64,000 bases of DNA, taken from Phenylobacterium conjunctum (GTDB lineage: Bacteria > Pseudomonadota > Alphaproteobacteria > Caulobacterales > Caulobacteraceae). Location: the NCBI RefSeq assembly GCF_042679085.1, contig NZ_JBHTLQ010000005.1, positions 62,001-126,000 on the forward strand, given 5' to 3'. Position numbers and translations under genes: made by a program. Positions 7,575-15,976 of the stretch are shown piece by piece. A model generated the notes under the pieces. That model did no database searches. It was not told the origin of the DNA and saw only the letters and a program-made list of their open reading frames with translations. Numbering within the stretch: position 1 is the first letter of the stretch; each line of letters starts with the position of its first letter.

Positions 7575-8630
7575 ATGACCTATCGAGTCGTCCAATGGGC
7601 CACCGGGGCCATGGGGAAGAACTGCCTGCGGGCGGTGATCGACCATCCGGCGATGCAGCTGGTCGGCCTCTACGTCTATGGCGACGACAAGGCCGGCCGG
7701 GACGCGGGCGACATCGCGCGTCGCCCGCCCACCGGCGTCATCGCCACCCGCGACATCGACGAGATCCTGGCCCTCGACGCCGACGTGGTGATCCACTGCG
7801 CGCGCCTGGCGCCGCCCTATGGCAGCCATGACGCCGAGATCCTGAAGCTGCTGGCTTCGGGCAAGAACGTCATCAGTATCAATGGCTACTCCAAGCCTTC
7901 TCATGCTGAGCCGCAGCGCCTGGCGGCCCTGGAGGCGGCCTGCCGGCAGGGCGGCTCGACCCTGATGGCGGCAGGCCTGAACCCCGGGTTCGCGGGTGAG
8001 CAGCTGGCCGTGGTCGCCTCGGGCGTCTGCCAGCAGCTGGACCATATCGAGGTGGTCGAGAGCGTCGACTGCCGCCCGGTCCGCAATCCGGATTATGTAT
8101 TCAAGATCCTGGGCTTCGGCTCAGATCCTCAAACGGTGAACCCCAATGATCCGGCCTGGGGGCCGGCCAGCTCGCTGAACGGCATGTACACCGAGGTGCT
8201 CGCCGCCATGGCCGAGCACCTGAACCTGCCCCTGGAGCGGGTGGAGACCGACCATCGCGTCTTCCCGGCCACCGAGCCTCTGAGCATCGCCGCCGGCGCG
8301 ATCGCTGAAGGCGCTATCAGCCACATCAACTGGCGCTGGCGCGGGATCGTCGCCGGTCAGACCCGCCTGACCATGTCCATCCAGTGGTACATGGAGACCG
8401 CCCATCTGCCCGACCCGCACCCGTCGCTCTGGACCATCCACATCGAGGGCCAGCCCGGCGTGCGCCTCGCCGTCGAGCTGGAGAAGCGGAAGGGCGACAC
8501 CAGCCCGACCTCCGCCGAGCAGATCGCTGTCGCCGGTTCGGTGCTGAACGCCATCCCCGTCGTCACCGCGGCGGCGCCTGGCCTGCTGACCCGACCCCTG
8601 GCGACGCCGTTTCGCGGCGACCTCCTCTAG
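7575..8630 (+). CDS. Dihydrodipicolinate-reductase-like NAD(P)-dependent oxidoreductase
   Basis: 351 residues. The N-terminus has a Rossmann fold (VVQWATGAMGKNCLRAV), followed by the DHDPR-like strand DADVVIHCAR and the segment NVISINGYS. The C-terminal half matches 2,4-diaminopentanoate-dehydrogenase-like proteins (AGLNPGFAGEQLAVVASGV). In catabolic clusters of actinobacteria and alphaproteobacteria such proteins accompany acyl-CoA ligases and thiolases, but their substrate is generally undefined, so true dihydrodipicolinate reductase activity is not implied. GGGAGGA lies 6 bp upstream of the ATG. Followed by its own downstream promoter motif rather than a coupled gene. Confidence 0.8.
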   Translation: MTYRVVQWATGAMGKNCLRAVIDHPAMQLVGLYVYGDDKAGRDAGDIARRPPTGVIATRDIDEILALDADVVIHCARLAPPYGSHDAEILKLLASGKNVISINGYSKPSHAEPQRLAALEAACRQGGSTLMAAGLNPGFAGEQLAVVASGVCQQLDHIEVVESVDCRPVRNPDYVFKILGFGSDPQTVNPNDPAWGPASSLNGMYTEVLAAMAEHLNLPLERVETDHRVFPATEPLSIAAGAIAEGAISHINWRWRGIVAGQTRLTMSIQWYMETAHLPDPHPSLWTIHIEGQPGVRLAVELEKRKGDTSPTSAEQIAVAGSVLNAIPVVTAAAPGLLTRPLATPFRGDLL

Positions 8631-8634
8631 GTCG

Positions 8635-8649
8635 CTTGCATAACGAAAC
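8635..8649 (+). promoter_or_regulatory. Shared promoter-proximal motif, copy 3 (consensus-like)
   Basis: CTTGCATAACGAAAC, preceded by GTCG, begins 5 bp after the stop of the previous gene and ends 32 bp before the SDR start at 8682. Its presence between closely spaced same-strand genes argues that each gene is separately transcribed. Confidence 0.6.
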
Positions 8650-8681
8650 GATCCGTGGATGATCAGCTTCGGAGGACGCGC

Positions 8682-9599
8682 ATGACGGACAGGATCGCGG
8701 AGAGCGCCAGGCTGGATGGCCGGGCGGTGATCGTAACCGGAGCAGGGAAGGGGCTGGGCCGCGCCTACGCCCTGGACCTCGCGGCCCGTGGCGCCATGCT
8801 GGTCGTCAACAACCGCTGGGTCGACCGGACCCAGCCCTCCAGCGCCGACGCCGTGGTGGATGAAATCCACGCGGCCGGCGGCCAGGCCGTCGCCAACTAC
8901 GAGCCCGCCGAGGCGCCCGACACCGGCGAGGCCCTGGTCGCCCAGGCCCTGGCCGAGTACGGCCGGCTGGACGCCGTGGTCTCCAACGCCGGCGTGCCGG
9001 AGACCCAGCGCCTGCACCGCCAGACCCGCGAAGGGTTCCAGCGCATCTTCGACATCAACTTCTTCGGCGCCTTCCATCTGGTTCAGGCCGCATGGGGGGA
9101 GCTCTCCAAGGCGCCCGCCGGCCGCATCGTGGTCAGCGCCTCGTCCGCCGGCCTGCATGGCGGCGACGGCATGGCCGCCTACGCCTCGTCCAAGGCCGCC
9201 CTGATCGGGCTGGTGAAGGGCCTGGCGGTGGAGGGCCGCCCCCGCAACCTGATGATCAACGCCATCGCCCCCTATGCGGTGACCGCGATGACCGAGCAGC
9301 ACCTCGCGCCTGGCCTGGCCGAGCGCATGGACCCCGCCGACGTCGCGCCCCTGGTCGCCTGGCTGGTCAGCGAGGCCTGCGATGTCAGCGGACAGACCCT
9401 GGTCAGCGGCGGCGGCCGGGTCCGCGCGGCCTTCTCGGTCGAGGGCCAGCCGGTGCAGTTCTCGGAGGGCCAGGTCGGCGGCGCCGTGCGCACCGCGCTT
9501 CAGGCCGGGCCGCGCGAAACCTATCCGGACGCCCACCAGGCGTTCGCGGCCTTCATGGACGGCCGGGCGGCCTTGGCCCCCGACCCGACGCTTGTATAG
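8682..9599 (+). CDS. Short-chain dehydrogenase/reductase, 17beta-HSD4/FabG-like
   Basis: 305 residues. It has the NAD(P)-binding TGAGKGLG at about 23-30, SNAG, the catalytic Ser in SASSAG and the Tyr/Lys pair in YASSKAA. The insert NNRWVDRTQPSSADAVVDEI after strand 2 is typical of the dehydrogenase half of peroxisomal multifunctional enzyme type 2, which oxidises 3-hydroxyacyl-CoA, and the long C-terminal tail agrees. A role in beta-oxidation of a CoA-bound side chain next to a thiolase is therefore likely (inference). The start at 8682 follows GGAGGACGCGC; an upstream in-frame ATG at 8655 lacks a site. Its stop overlaps the next promoter motif. Confidence 0.85.
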   Translation: MTDRIAESARLDGRAVIVTGAGKGLGRAYALDLAARGAMLVVNNRWVDRTQPSSADAVVDEIHAAGGQAVANYEPAEAPDTGEALVAQALAEYGRLDAVVSNAGVPETQRLHRQTREGFQRIFDINFFGAFHLVQAAWGELSKAPAGRIVVSASSAGLHGGDGMAAYASSKAALIGLVKGLAVEGRPRNLMINAIAPYAVTAMTEQHLAPGLAERMDPADVAPLVAWLVSEACDVSGQTLVSGGGRVRAAFSVEGQPVQFSEGQVGGAVRTALQAGPRETYPDAHQAFAAFMDGRAALAPDPTLV

Positions 9600-9605
9600 T
9601 CGAAC
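9591..9605 (+). promoter_or_regulatory. Shared promoter-proximal motif, copy 4
   Basis: CTTGTATAGTCGAAC overlaps the SDR stop codon and ends 43 bp before the thiolase ATG. It is less close to consensus but keeps CTTGNAT and GAAC. Confidence 0.4.
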
Positions 9606-9648
9606 CCACAATCAGATTGGGCCGCGCGGGCGGCCGGGCGAGGAAACC

Positions 9649-10869
9649 ATGGTCTACATTCTGGGCGGCTGGCAGAGCGATTTCGCCAACAACTGGGCCC
9701 GCCAGGGCATGGAGATGGCCGACGCATTCTCGGAGGTCGTGGGCGAGGGCCTGAACGCCGTCGGCCTGGACGCCAAGGACGTGGAGACCGGCCACGTGGG
9801 CAACTTCGTCGGCGATCTGTTCGCCGGCCAGGGGCTGCTGGGCGGCTTCTTCGGCCTGGTGCACCCGGACTTCGACGGCCTGCCCACCGCCCGGCACGAG
9901 GCCGCCTGCGCCTCGGGCAGCGTCGCCATCCTGGCCGCCGCCTCCGAGATCGAGGCTGGCCGCTACGACCTGGCGTGTGTCCTCGGCATGGAGCAGATGC
10001 GCAACGTCTCCGGCCAGAAAGCGGCCGAGAACCTGGGCGCCGCCGCCTGGGCCGGCCACGAATATCTCGACGCCAAGTTTCCCTGGCCCAAGGCCTTTTC
10101 CGACCTGGCCGAGGAATATGACCGCCGCTACGGGCTCAAGTACGAGCACCTGATGCGCATCGCCGAGGTCAACTTCACCAACGCCAAGCGCAACCCCAAC
10201 GCCCAGACCCGCAGCTGGCAGTTCAACGAGAAGAGCTTCACCGCGGACGACGAGGCCAACCCCGTGGTCGAGGGCCTGACCCGCAAGCAGGACTGCGGCC
10301 AGGTCACCGACGGCGCCGCCGTGGTCTTCCTCGCCTCGCCAAAGCGCGCCGCCGAATACGCCGCCCAGCACGGGATCCCGCTGGAAAGCCTCCCGCGCAT
10401 CAAGGGCTGGGGCCACCGTTCCGCGCCCATCTCCTATGAGGCCAAGATCCGCGCCAGCCAGGGCCAGGACTATGTGTTCCCGCAGGTCCGTCGCGCCATC
10501 CTCGACGCCCGCACCCGCGCCGGGGTCACCGACATTGACCAGATCGACGTGGTTGAGACCCACGACTGCTTCACCACCACCGAATACATGGCCATCGACC
10601 ACCTGGGCCTGACGGCGCCCGGCGAAAGCTGGAAGGCCATCGAGGCCGGCGACATCGAGATCGGCGGCCGCCTGCCGATCAATCCCTCCGGCGGCCTGAT
10701 CGGCCTGGGTCACCCCGTGGGCGCCACCGGCGTGCGCATGGCGCTGGACGCCTTCAAGCAGGTCACCGGCCAGGCCGGCGACTACCAGGTCGAGGGCGCC
10801 AAGACCTGCCAGACCCTGAACATCGGCGGCTCGACCACCACCACGGTCAGCCTGGTCGTGGGGGTCTGA
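9649..10869 (+). CDS. SCP-x-type thiolase / acetyl-CoA acetyltransferase
   Basis: 406 residues. It carries the nucleophilic Cys in HEAACASGSVA (about residue 87), the HDCF block of SCP2-type thiolases (VETHDCFTTTEY) and the catalytic His in GLIGLGHPVGATG. The late Cys is in the AKTCQTLNIGG segment. This group cleaves 3-ketoacyl-CoA with branched or steroid-like chains. ATG 9649 follows GAGGAAACC; reading from an upstream frame would enter the SDR gene. The stop lies 2 bp from the GTG of the following ligase, so the two are probably co-translated. Confidence 0.85.
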   Translation: MVYILGGWQSDFANNWARQGMEMADAFSEVVGEGLNAVGLDAKDVETGHVGNFVGDLFAGQGLLGGFFGLVHPDFDGLPTARHEAACASGSVAILAAASEIEAGRYDLACVLGMEQMRNVSGQKAAENLGAAAWAGHEYLDAKFPWPKAFSDLAEEYDRRYGLKYEHLMRIAEVNFTNAKRNPNAQTRSWQFNEKSFTADDEANPVVEGLTRKQDCGQVTDGAAVVFLASPKRAAEYAAQHGIPLESLPRIKGWGHRSAPISYEAKIRASQGQDYVFPQVRRAILDARTRAGVTDIDQIDVVETHDCFTTTEYMAIDHLGLTAPGESWKAIEAGDIEIGGRLPINPSGGLIGLGHPVGATGVRMALDAFKQVTGQAGDYQVEGAKTCQTLNIGGSTTTTVSLVVGV

Positions 10870-10871
10870 TC

Positions 10872-12656
10872 GTGGCCGATGGGATGAACCCGGCGAATGC
10901 GCCGTTCCGCGAGGCGAACCTCCTGCCGGTGGACCTCGACATCGAGCGTCGCGCCGACGGGACCATCCTGATCCGCTCGAAGGTCCCGCTGAAGGCCTAC
11001 GACGCCAACATCCCGGCGGCGTTCGCCAAGCGGGTCGAGATCAGCGGCGACAAGCCGGCCCTGGCTCAGCGAGGCGTCGACGGCGAGTGGGTGTTCACCA
11101 GCTTCGCCCAGCTGAAGCGCGACATGGACGCGGCCACCCAGTGGCTGATGAATGTCGAGCAGGCAGGGCCGGTGCTGATCCTGGCCGGCAACACCCCGGC
11201 CTTCGCGGTGATGAGCTTCGCGGCCCAGGCCAGCGGCCGCGCCGCCTGTCCGGTCAGCGTCACCTATGCGGCCCTGGGCGGCGACTATGGGCGCCTCGCC
11301 CACGTCATCGCCAAGGTGAAGCCCGCCGTGGTCTTCGCCGAGGACAGCAACCTGGCCAAGGGCGCGCTGGAGACCCTGGACCTCAGCGGCGCGCGCATCG
11401 TCACCACCGACCCCTCCAAGATCGCCAAGCCGGCCACGGCCTATGCCGACCTGCTGGCCACTCCGGTCACGCCGGCCGTCGCCGCCTCCATCGCGCGCCT
11501 GAAGCCCGACGACCGCGCGGCTTTGATGCTGACCTCCGGCTCCACCGGCCTGCCCAAGGTCGTGCCGATCACCTTCGACAACCTGGTCGCCAACGCGGTG
11601 CAGTGTCAGCAGACCATCGGCGAGGCGGCGGGCTGGCATGAGAACATGCTCGACTGGCTGCCCTGGCACCACGCCGCCGGGGCCTTCGTCCTGCGCACCA
11701 CCCTGATGGAGGGCGGGACCCTCTATATCGACGACGGCAAGCCGGCGCCGGGCCTGTTTGAGACCTCCATCCGTAATCTGCGCGACGTCTCGGTCAGCTA
11801 TTTCAACAACGTGCCCCTCGGCTACACCATGCTGGTGGACGCCCTGGAGCAGGACCCGGTCCTGCGCGCCAATTTCTTCAAGAAGATGCGGCTGATGCTC
11901 TATGGCGGCGCGGGCCTCAGCCAAGCCGTCTATGACCGGCTGCAGGCCGCCGCTGTGGCCGAGACCGGCCACCGCATCATGATGACCAGCGGTTACGGCA
12001 TGACCGAAACCGTCTCGGCCTTCATGGTCATCCACTTTCCGACCGACAAGGTGGGCATCGGCCTTCCGGCCCCCGGCGCGACCCTGAAACTGGCCCCCGT
12101 CGGCGACCGCTATGAGGTCCGCGCCGCCGGCCCCATGGTCACCGCAGGCTATCTGGACGAGCCGGAAAAGACCGCCGCGGCCTTCGATGAGGAAGGCTTC
12201 TACCGTACCGGCGACCTCGCCGTGTTCCATGACCCGGAAGATCCCGGCCAGGGCCTGGCCTTCGCGGGCCGCGCGGCCGAGGAGTTCAAGCTCTCCAGCG
12301 GGACCTGGGTCTATGGCGGGGGCCTGCGCGACGGCCTGATCAAGGCCCTGTCGCCCCTGGTCCTCGACCTGGTGCTCTGCGACGACGGCCGGCCCTATCT
12401 TGGCCTGATGCTGTGGCCCACGGCCGGCGCCGATCCCGCCGAGATCGAGGCCCGCCTGCGCGCCTTCAACGGCGCCCAGCACGGCGGCGCGGCCCGCATC
12501 AAGCGCGCCCTGCTGCTCAAGGACCCGCCTAGCGCCAACGCCCACGAAATCTCCGACAAGGGCACCATCAACCGCCGCGCCGTCATCGACCGCCGCGCCT
12601 CAGAGGTCGACCGCCTCTACGCCGATGCGCCGGACGCTGGGGTGATGCAGCTCTAG
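10872..12656 (+). CDS. Feruloyl-CoA-synthase-like AMP-forming ligase
   Basis: 594 residues. The phosphate loop is MLTSGSTGLPKVVP, the adenine motif SGYGMTETVSAF, the hinge FYRTGDLAVF, and the C-terminal segment FAGRAAEEFKLSSGTWVYGG is typical of the feruloyl-CoA synthase group rather than of fatty-acyl ligases. It would activate an aromatic or aryl-propenoic acid (inference from family). GTG 10872 lies 2 bp after the thiolase stop; ATG 10884 is an alternative start. It has no own motif and probably depends on the thiolase promoter. It ends the first catabolic block. Confidence 0.8.
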   Translation: MADGMNPANAPFREANLLPVDLDIERRADGTILIRSKVPLKAYDANIPAAFAKRVEISGDKPALAQRGVDGEWVFTSFAQLKRDMDAATQWLMNVEQAGPVLILAGNTPAFAVMSFAAQASGRAACPVSVTYAALGGDYGRLAHVIAKVKPAVVFAEDSNLAKGALETLDLSGARIVTTDPSKIAKPATAYADLLATPVTPAVAASIARLKPDDRAALMLTSGSTGLPKVVPITFDNLVANAVQCQQTIGEAAGWHENMLDWLPWHHAAGAFVLRTTLMEGGTLYIDDGKPAPGLFETSIRNLRDVSVSYFNNVPLGYTMLVDALEQDPVLRANFFKKMRLMLYGGAGLSQAVYDRLQAAAVAETGHRIMMTSGYGMTETVSAFMVIHFPTDKVGIGLPAPGATLKLAPVGDRYEVRAAGPMVTAGYLDEPEKTAAAFDEEGFYRTGDLAVFHDPEDPGQGLAFAGRAAEEFKLSSGTWVYGGGLRDGLIKALSPLVLDLVLCDDGRPYLGLMLWPTAGADPAEIEARLRAFNGAQHGGAARIKRALLLKDPPSANAHEISDKGTINRRAVIDRRASEVDRLYADAPDAGVMQL

Positions 12657-12674
12657 ACCGACCCAGGGCGGGCC

Positions 12675-13472
12675 CTAGCGCGCGGCGAGTTCCTCGCGCA
12701 CCTGGGACGCATAGACGTCAGGCATGGCGTTCAGCGACATGATCATGAACAGGACTGCGGTGCGCCCGTCGGCCTCTGACATCGGGACCACGATATCGGC
12801 CTGGTCCTTCACGGAGGTGACACCGGATTGGCGGTAGGACAGCCGGCCCACCAGCTTGCCGTTTCGCATGACGTTGTAACCCTGGACCACGCGGCGCGTC
12901 ATGGGACGGTCCAGACCGAAGCCGGTGGGCAGGGCCTCGTAGGCCTGTCCCTCATAGATGAGGCGCGCCCTCAGAATTGACTGGTCGACGGCGTCCGGCG
13001 TGTTGCGGCTGATTGTGATGGACAAGGGCCCCCCGCCGAGATGGGCCTCGGCGAACGCCGGCAGCGCCACTTCCATCGCAAACTGGTTGTCGGGCTTGCC
13101 CTGGAACTCGCAGCCATAGACCTGGGCCTTGTTCTGCGAGAAGTCGATGTTGAACATCGAGCGCCCTTCCATCCGGATGACGCACTTGCCGGTGAGCAAC
13201 GGGGTCGTGTCGCCAGCCAGATACTTGAAGCTGTTGGTCAGGCGCGTCTTGGTTTTGCCCAGGACCTGGAGGCTTGCGGTGCTGCTGCGCACGAGAAGGG
13301 AGCGATCCGCGGCGGCCGAGCCGGTCTCCATGAAGCCGGCCTTTGCGCCGCCGAGCTTCAGAGCCTCCACTTGGGTTGAGAATTCGGACGCCGCCGCCAT
13401 CGCAGCGCTGGTCCAGGTCGCGACGGCCAGCACGCCGCCAATGACCGATACGGTCTGAGCAAGAACTTTCAT
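12675..13472 (-). CDS. Exported protein of unknown function
   Basis: 265 residues with a signal peptide (MKVLAQTVSVIGGVLAVATW to about residue 29, cleavage after MAAA). The mature part is soluble and beta-rich, with two Cys (GKCVIRMEG, VYGCEFQG) that may form a periplasmic disulfide. I recognise no family. The start at 13472 follows GGAGGAAGGCTGGGG; an open frame to 13514 has no ribosome site. It is convergent with the feruloyl-CoA-synthase-like gene and downstream of the thioesterase, 146 bp away across a short tandem repeat. Confidence 0.65.
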   Translation of the reverse strand: MKVLAQTVSVIGGVLAVATWTSAAMAAASEFSTQVEALKLGGAKAGFMETGSAAADRSLLVRSSTASLQVLGKTKTRLTNSFKYLAGDTTPLLTGKCVIRMEGRSMFNIDFSQNKAQVYGCEFQGKPDNQFAMEVALPAFAEAHLGGGPLSITISRNTPDAVDQSILRARLIYEGQAYEALPTGFGLDRPMTRRVVQGYNVMRNGKLVGRLSYRQSGVTSVKDQADIVVPMSEADGRTAVLFMIMSLNAMPDVYASQVREELAAR

Positions 13473-13569
13473 CCCCAGCCTTCCTCCCGAACGCCTGGAA
13501 GGAAGGTCTTGCATGCGGGACGGATCTTGTCACCGAGCCTTGCAGGTGCGGTGGGTCGAGCGCCGCGCA

Positions 13570-13606
13570 GGCGTCGGGCGTCGGGCGTCGGGCGCCGGGC
13601 GTCGGG
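13570..13606. repeat. GGGCGTC heptamer tandem repeat
   Basis: About five head-to-tail copies of a GCGTCGG/GGCGTCG heptamer, one altered to GGCGCCG, lie just past the stop of the thioesterase gene. The period is 7 bp with no spacers, so this is a slippage-type microrepeat. Confidence 0.75.
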
Positions 13607-13618
13607 GGCGCTCCCCGT

Positions 13619-14452
13619 CTACTCCGTCGCCGGCGGCGGAACCTGCCGGTACCAGGACAGCTGCTCACTCGTCGCCAGCAGCTTGCCGCCCCGCGACCAG
13701 TAGCTCGACCGCTCGTCCGAGGCGCCGCCGCCGCCGACCCGGCCCTCGTATTCAACCAGGATGAAGTCGTCCTTCAGCGCCGCCAGCTCCTCGGTCGTGG
13801 CGTGCAGATACACGGTCAGGGACAGGGTCGTGGTCATGACCCGCTCCAGCGCATACATCGACCGGGGCGGGGAGTTGTCGGTGACCATGGCCAGCAGGGC
13901 CTTGTCCCAATGCCCCTGCCGGGGACGCACCCAGGCCAGGGACCGGCTGTCGGGACCGGGCTTGGGCGGAAAGCCCTCATGGGTCCGCCGCTCGAAGGCC
14001 CGCGCGCCGAAATGGATCATGCCGCCCGGATGCACCGGCGCGGGCAGGCTCTCGGGCTCCGGCGCCTCGGGCAACTTGGCGAAGGCGAAGGGCGGGGTCT
14101 GCGGCCGGCGGGCCATCGTCACCATGCCGTGCACGCCGACGCTCTCCTCGCCGACCCCGCGCATCTCGACCTCCCAGACCCCGATAGAGCCCCCCTGGCG
14201 CAGACAGCGCGTCCGCACCTCCAGGTCGCCCGAGGGCAGCCGCGCGGCATAGGTCAGGGTCATGGACAGCGGCTCGCCCACCGCGCCGGCCTCTGCCGCC
14301 AGGGTGCGCACGCACAGCCCCAGCGCATACCCGCCCCAGAGCCCACCCCCCGGATTGCGCCAGGACTCCGCCGCATGGGTGATCCATCGGCCGGGCTCTT
14401 GAGGCTCAAGCGTGATGTCATAGGCGGGGTTGGTCGATGCGAGCTCAGACAT
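13619..14452 (-). CDS. Acyl-CoA thioesterase, TesB-like double hotdog
   Basis: 277 residues. Two hotdog halves: residues about 1-110 (AESWRNPGGGLWGGYALGL, LTYAARLPSGDLEVRTRCLRQ) and about 150-275 (YALERVMTTTLSLTVYLHAT, DFILVEYEGRVGGGG). The ending with DERSSYWSRGGKLLATSEQL is the usual last strand of the thioesterase-like superfamily (4HBT_3). It would hydrolyse acyl-CoA to free acid and CoA. The start at ATG 14452 was chosen because upstream sequence is repeat DNA. Convergent neighbours and a large repeat-filled gap suggest a monocistronic unit. Confidence 0.8.
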   Translation of the reverse strand: MSELASTNPAYDITLEPQEPGRWITHAAESWRNPGGGLWGGYALGLCVRTLAAEAGAVGEPLSMTLTYAARLPSGDLEVRTRCLRQGGSIGVWEVEMRGVGEESVGVHGMVTMARRPQTPPFAFAKLPEAPEPESLPAPVHPGGMIHFGARAFERRTHEGFPPKPGPDSRSLAWVRPRQGHWDKALLAMVTDNSPPRSMYALERVMTTTLSLTVYLHATTEELAALKDDFILVEYEGRVGGGGASDERSSYWSRGGKLLATSEQLSWYRQVPPPATE

Positions 14453-14543
14453 GGCGCAGGGTTTTAGCCGGGGAGGGCGGGGAGGCAAGGAAATGCGGCC
14501 AATCCTTCCCACGGTGGTGCTTGGTCTGACGTCCGAAAGTCTG

Positions 14544-14709
14544 ACCACGAAAAACACGAAAAACACGAACGCGCTGCCGCTCCCGCCCGCGCACCCCGGC
14601 GAAAGCCGGGGCCCAGGTCGTAGGGCGCGGAGGTCGTCACCTGGTTCCCGGCCTTCGCCGGGATGAGCGAAGTAGGGCTCCCGTTCGTGTTTTTCGTGTC
14701 GTTCGTGGT
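14544..14709. repeat. Nested inverted-repeat element (27-bp arms)
   Basis: The left arm begins ACCACGAAAAACACGAA and the right arm is its reverse complement with 25 of 27 positions matching. The arms are themselves built from ACGAAAAAC units. Between them are two GC hairpins of the caulobacter intergenic type. The structure looks like a non-autonomous palindromic element into which other small repeats have inserted. Confidence 0.7.
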
Positions 14710-14883
14710 TCGAGAATGGGGCTTTGCCGGAAGGCGCCGCGCGCCAAGGTCCGGCTCAGCTTGGATCCCCGCCTGCGCGGGGATGAGCGGTGGGAGGAGG
14801 GACGCGCTTTGTGTCCTTTGCTGTCTTTGTGGTCTTCGTGTCCTTCTGAACGGCGGTTCCGCGTCCAAGGCGGCCGAAGTCCA

Positions 14884-14930
14884 GCGCATCTGGGTCCCGG
14901 GCTTCGGCTGCGCCGAACCCGGGATGACAC
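14884..14930. repeat. Second copy of the palindromic repeat seen at 7451-7503
   Basis: GCGCATCTGGGTCCCG at the start and CGGGATGACACC at the end match the 7451-7503 block; the centre forms a GGCTTCGG/CCGAACCC hairpin. Confidence 0.75.
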
Positions 14931-14982
14931 CCCAAGAATCCTAAGTCATTGAATCTATTATTTGCACCACCCGCGGAACCCG

Positions 14983-15004
14983 TTCGTCCATGTTGACGTC
15001 AAAC
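14983..15004 (-). repeat. 22-bp exact dispersed repeat containing TTGACGTCAA, copy A
   Basis: On the reverse strand this contains TTGACGTCAACATGGACG; the identical 22 bp occurs on the plus strand at 56830-56851. In both copies a G-rich stretch and then an AT-rich run follow. The core TTGACGTCAA is a 10-bp palindrome. Confidence 0.7.
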
Positions 15005-15110
15005 GCCCGGTGCGATTTCGGTCGCGGATTCGGCGCACCCGTGAGACCCTGAACCCTCGGCACAGCGCCCGCCTGCCGGGTCGCACCGCGCCCTTGCCCC
15101 TTCGCCATCG

Positions 15111-15125
15111 CTTGCATAGAAAGAC
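15111..15125 (+). promoter_or_regulatory. Shared promoter-proximal motif, copy 5
   Basis: CTTGCATAGAAAGAC, preceded by ATCG, ends 44 bp before the ATG at 15170. Confidence 0.5.
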
Positions 15126-15169
15126 CCACAAGCCGCCCTGCATGAGGGCGAATCCTTGGGGGGAGACCA

Positions 15170-15970
15170 ATGCCTGATTTCGCCATTGTGCTGGCGGTGA
15201 ACGCCGGCGTCATCCTGGCCCTGTTCGTCCTGGCCTGGGCGATCTGCGTGGCCATGAAGGATGTGACGCCCGTCGACAGCCTGTGGGGCCTGGGCATGGG
15301 CGTGGTGGCGGTCTCCACCTTCATCCAGACCGGCGGCGACACCCAGCGCGGGATCGTCATGACCGCCATCGCCGTGGCCTGGTCCCTGCGCCTGGGCGGC
15401 TACATGCTCTGGCGCTGGCGCGATCACGGCCCCGATGGCCGCTATGTCCGCATGCTCGATAAGGCCAAGGCCGAGCGCGGCTGGGGCTATGGCTACGCCG
15501 CCTTCCGCCTGGTGTTCATGCTGCAGATGCCGCTGCTGTGGCTGGTGTGCCTGCCGGTCCAGCTGGGCCAGATCCCCAACGAGCCGGCGACCCTCGGCGC
15601 CCTGGGCGTCGCGGGCGAGGTCCTGGCCATCTTCGGCATCCTCTATGAGACCCTGGCCGACTGGCAGCTGGTCCAGTTCAAGAAGAACCCGGAGAACGCC
15701 GGCAAGGTCATGGACAAGGGCCTGTGGCGCTACAGCCGGCACCCGAACTATTTCGGTGACGCTTGTGTCTGGTGGGGCCTGTGGCTGATCGCGGCCGAGA
15801 CCAATCTGGGCCTGTTCTCCATCGTCGGCCCGATCTACCTCGTCTACACCCTGACCCGCTGGAGCGGCATGCCCACGGTCGAGGGCCGGATGCGCCGCCG
15901 CAAGCCGGACTACGAGGACTACGCCCGTCGCACCTCGGCCTTCATCCCCTGGCCTCCGAAGCCGGAGTAA
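15170..15970 (+). CDS. DUF1295 / steroid 5-alpha-reductase-fold membrane protein
   Basis: 266 residues with about six membrane segments (first at 5-28). The C-terminal block RYSRHPNYFGDACVWWGLWL followed by EGRMRRRKPDYEDYARRTSAF is the diagnostic cofactor-binding region of the DUF1295/steroid 5-alpha reductase C-terminal family. Members reduce an activated double bond with NADPH at the membrane; in bacteria the substrate is usually unknown. It has a strong GGGGGGAG ribosome site. The nitronate monooxygenase starts 6 bp after its stop, so the two form an operon headed by a copy of the shared motif. Confidence 0.85.
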   Translation: MPDFAIVLAVNAGVILALFVLAWAICVAMKDVTPVDSLWGLGMGVVAVSTFIQTGGDTQRGIVMTAIAVAWSLRLGGYMLWRWRDHGPDGRYVRMLDKAKAERGWGYGYAAFRLVFMLQMPLLWLVCLPVQLGQIPNEPATLGALGVAGEVLAIFGILYETLADWQLVQFKKNPENAGKVMDKGLWRYSRHPNYFGDACVWWGLWLIAAETNLGLFSIVGPIYLVYTLTRWSGMPTVEGRMRRRKPDYEDYARRTSAFIPWPPKPE

Positions 15971-15976
15971 GCGCCG

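Larger units (their letters stand above)
14453..15110. other. Repeat-filled intergenic region without a gene
   Basis: About 660 bp before the next promoter motif. It holds an inverted pair of 27-bp arms (14544-14570 and 14683-14709), nested GC hairpins between and after them (CCCCGGCGAAAGCCGGGG near 14590; CCCGGCCTTCGCCGGG near 14648; CCCCGCCTGCGCGGGG near 14767), a weaker third arm near 14812-14850, and two dispersed repeats at 14884 and 14983. I see no convincing coding frame. Confidence 0.7.

Noticed and set aside
10782..12545. A 587-codon open frame on the minus strand
   Set aside because: Antisense to the feruloyl-CoA-synthase-like ligase, with no recognisable domain and a His/Gly/Gln-rich composition.
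9649..12656. Polyketide or fatty-acid synthesis cluster
   Set aside because: The condensing-type protein has thiolase signatures (HDCF, GHPVGATG) and there is no acyl carrier protein or acyltransferase; degradation fits better.
13570..13606. Possible CRISPR array
   Set aside because: The repeats are 7 bp long, contiguous, without spacers and without cas genes nearby; they are a slippage microsatellite.
14544..14930. Insertion sequence
   Set aside because: Inverted arms are present but there is no transposase frame in between or nearby, so only a non-autonomous element can be claimed.
14958..15369. Minus-strand frames over the repeat and the DUF1295 gene start
   Set aside because: They overlap the promoter motif and the well-supported DUF1295 gene, and their translation is Arg/Pro-rich without a domain.
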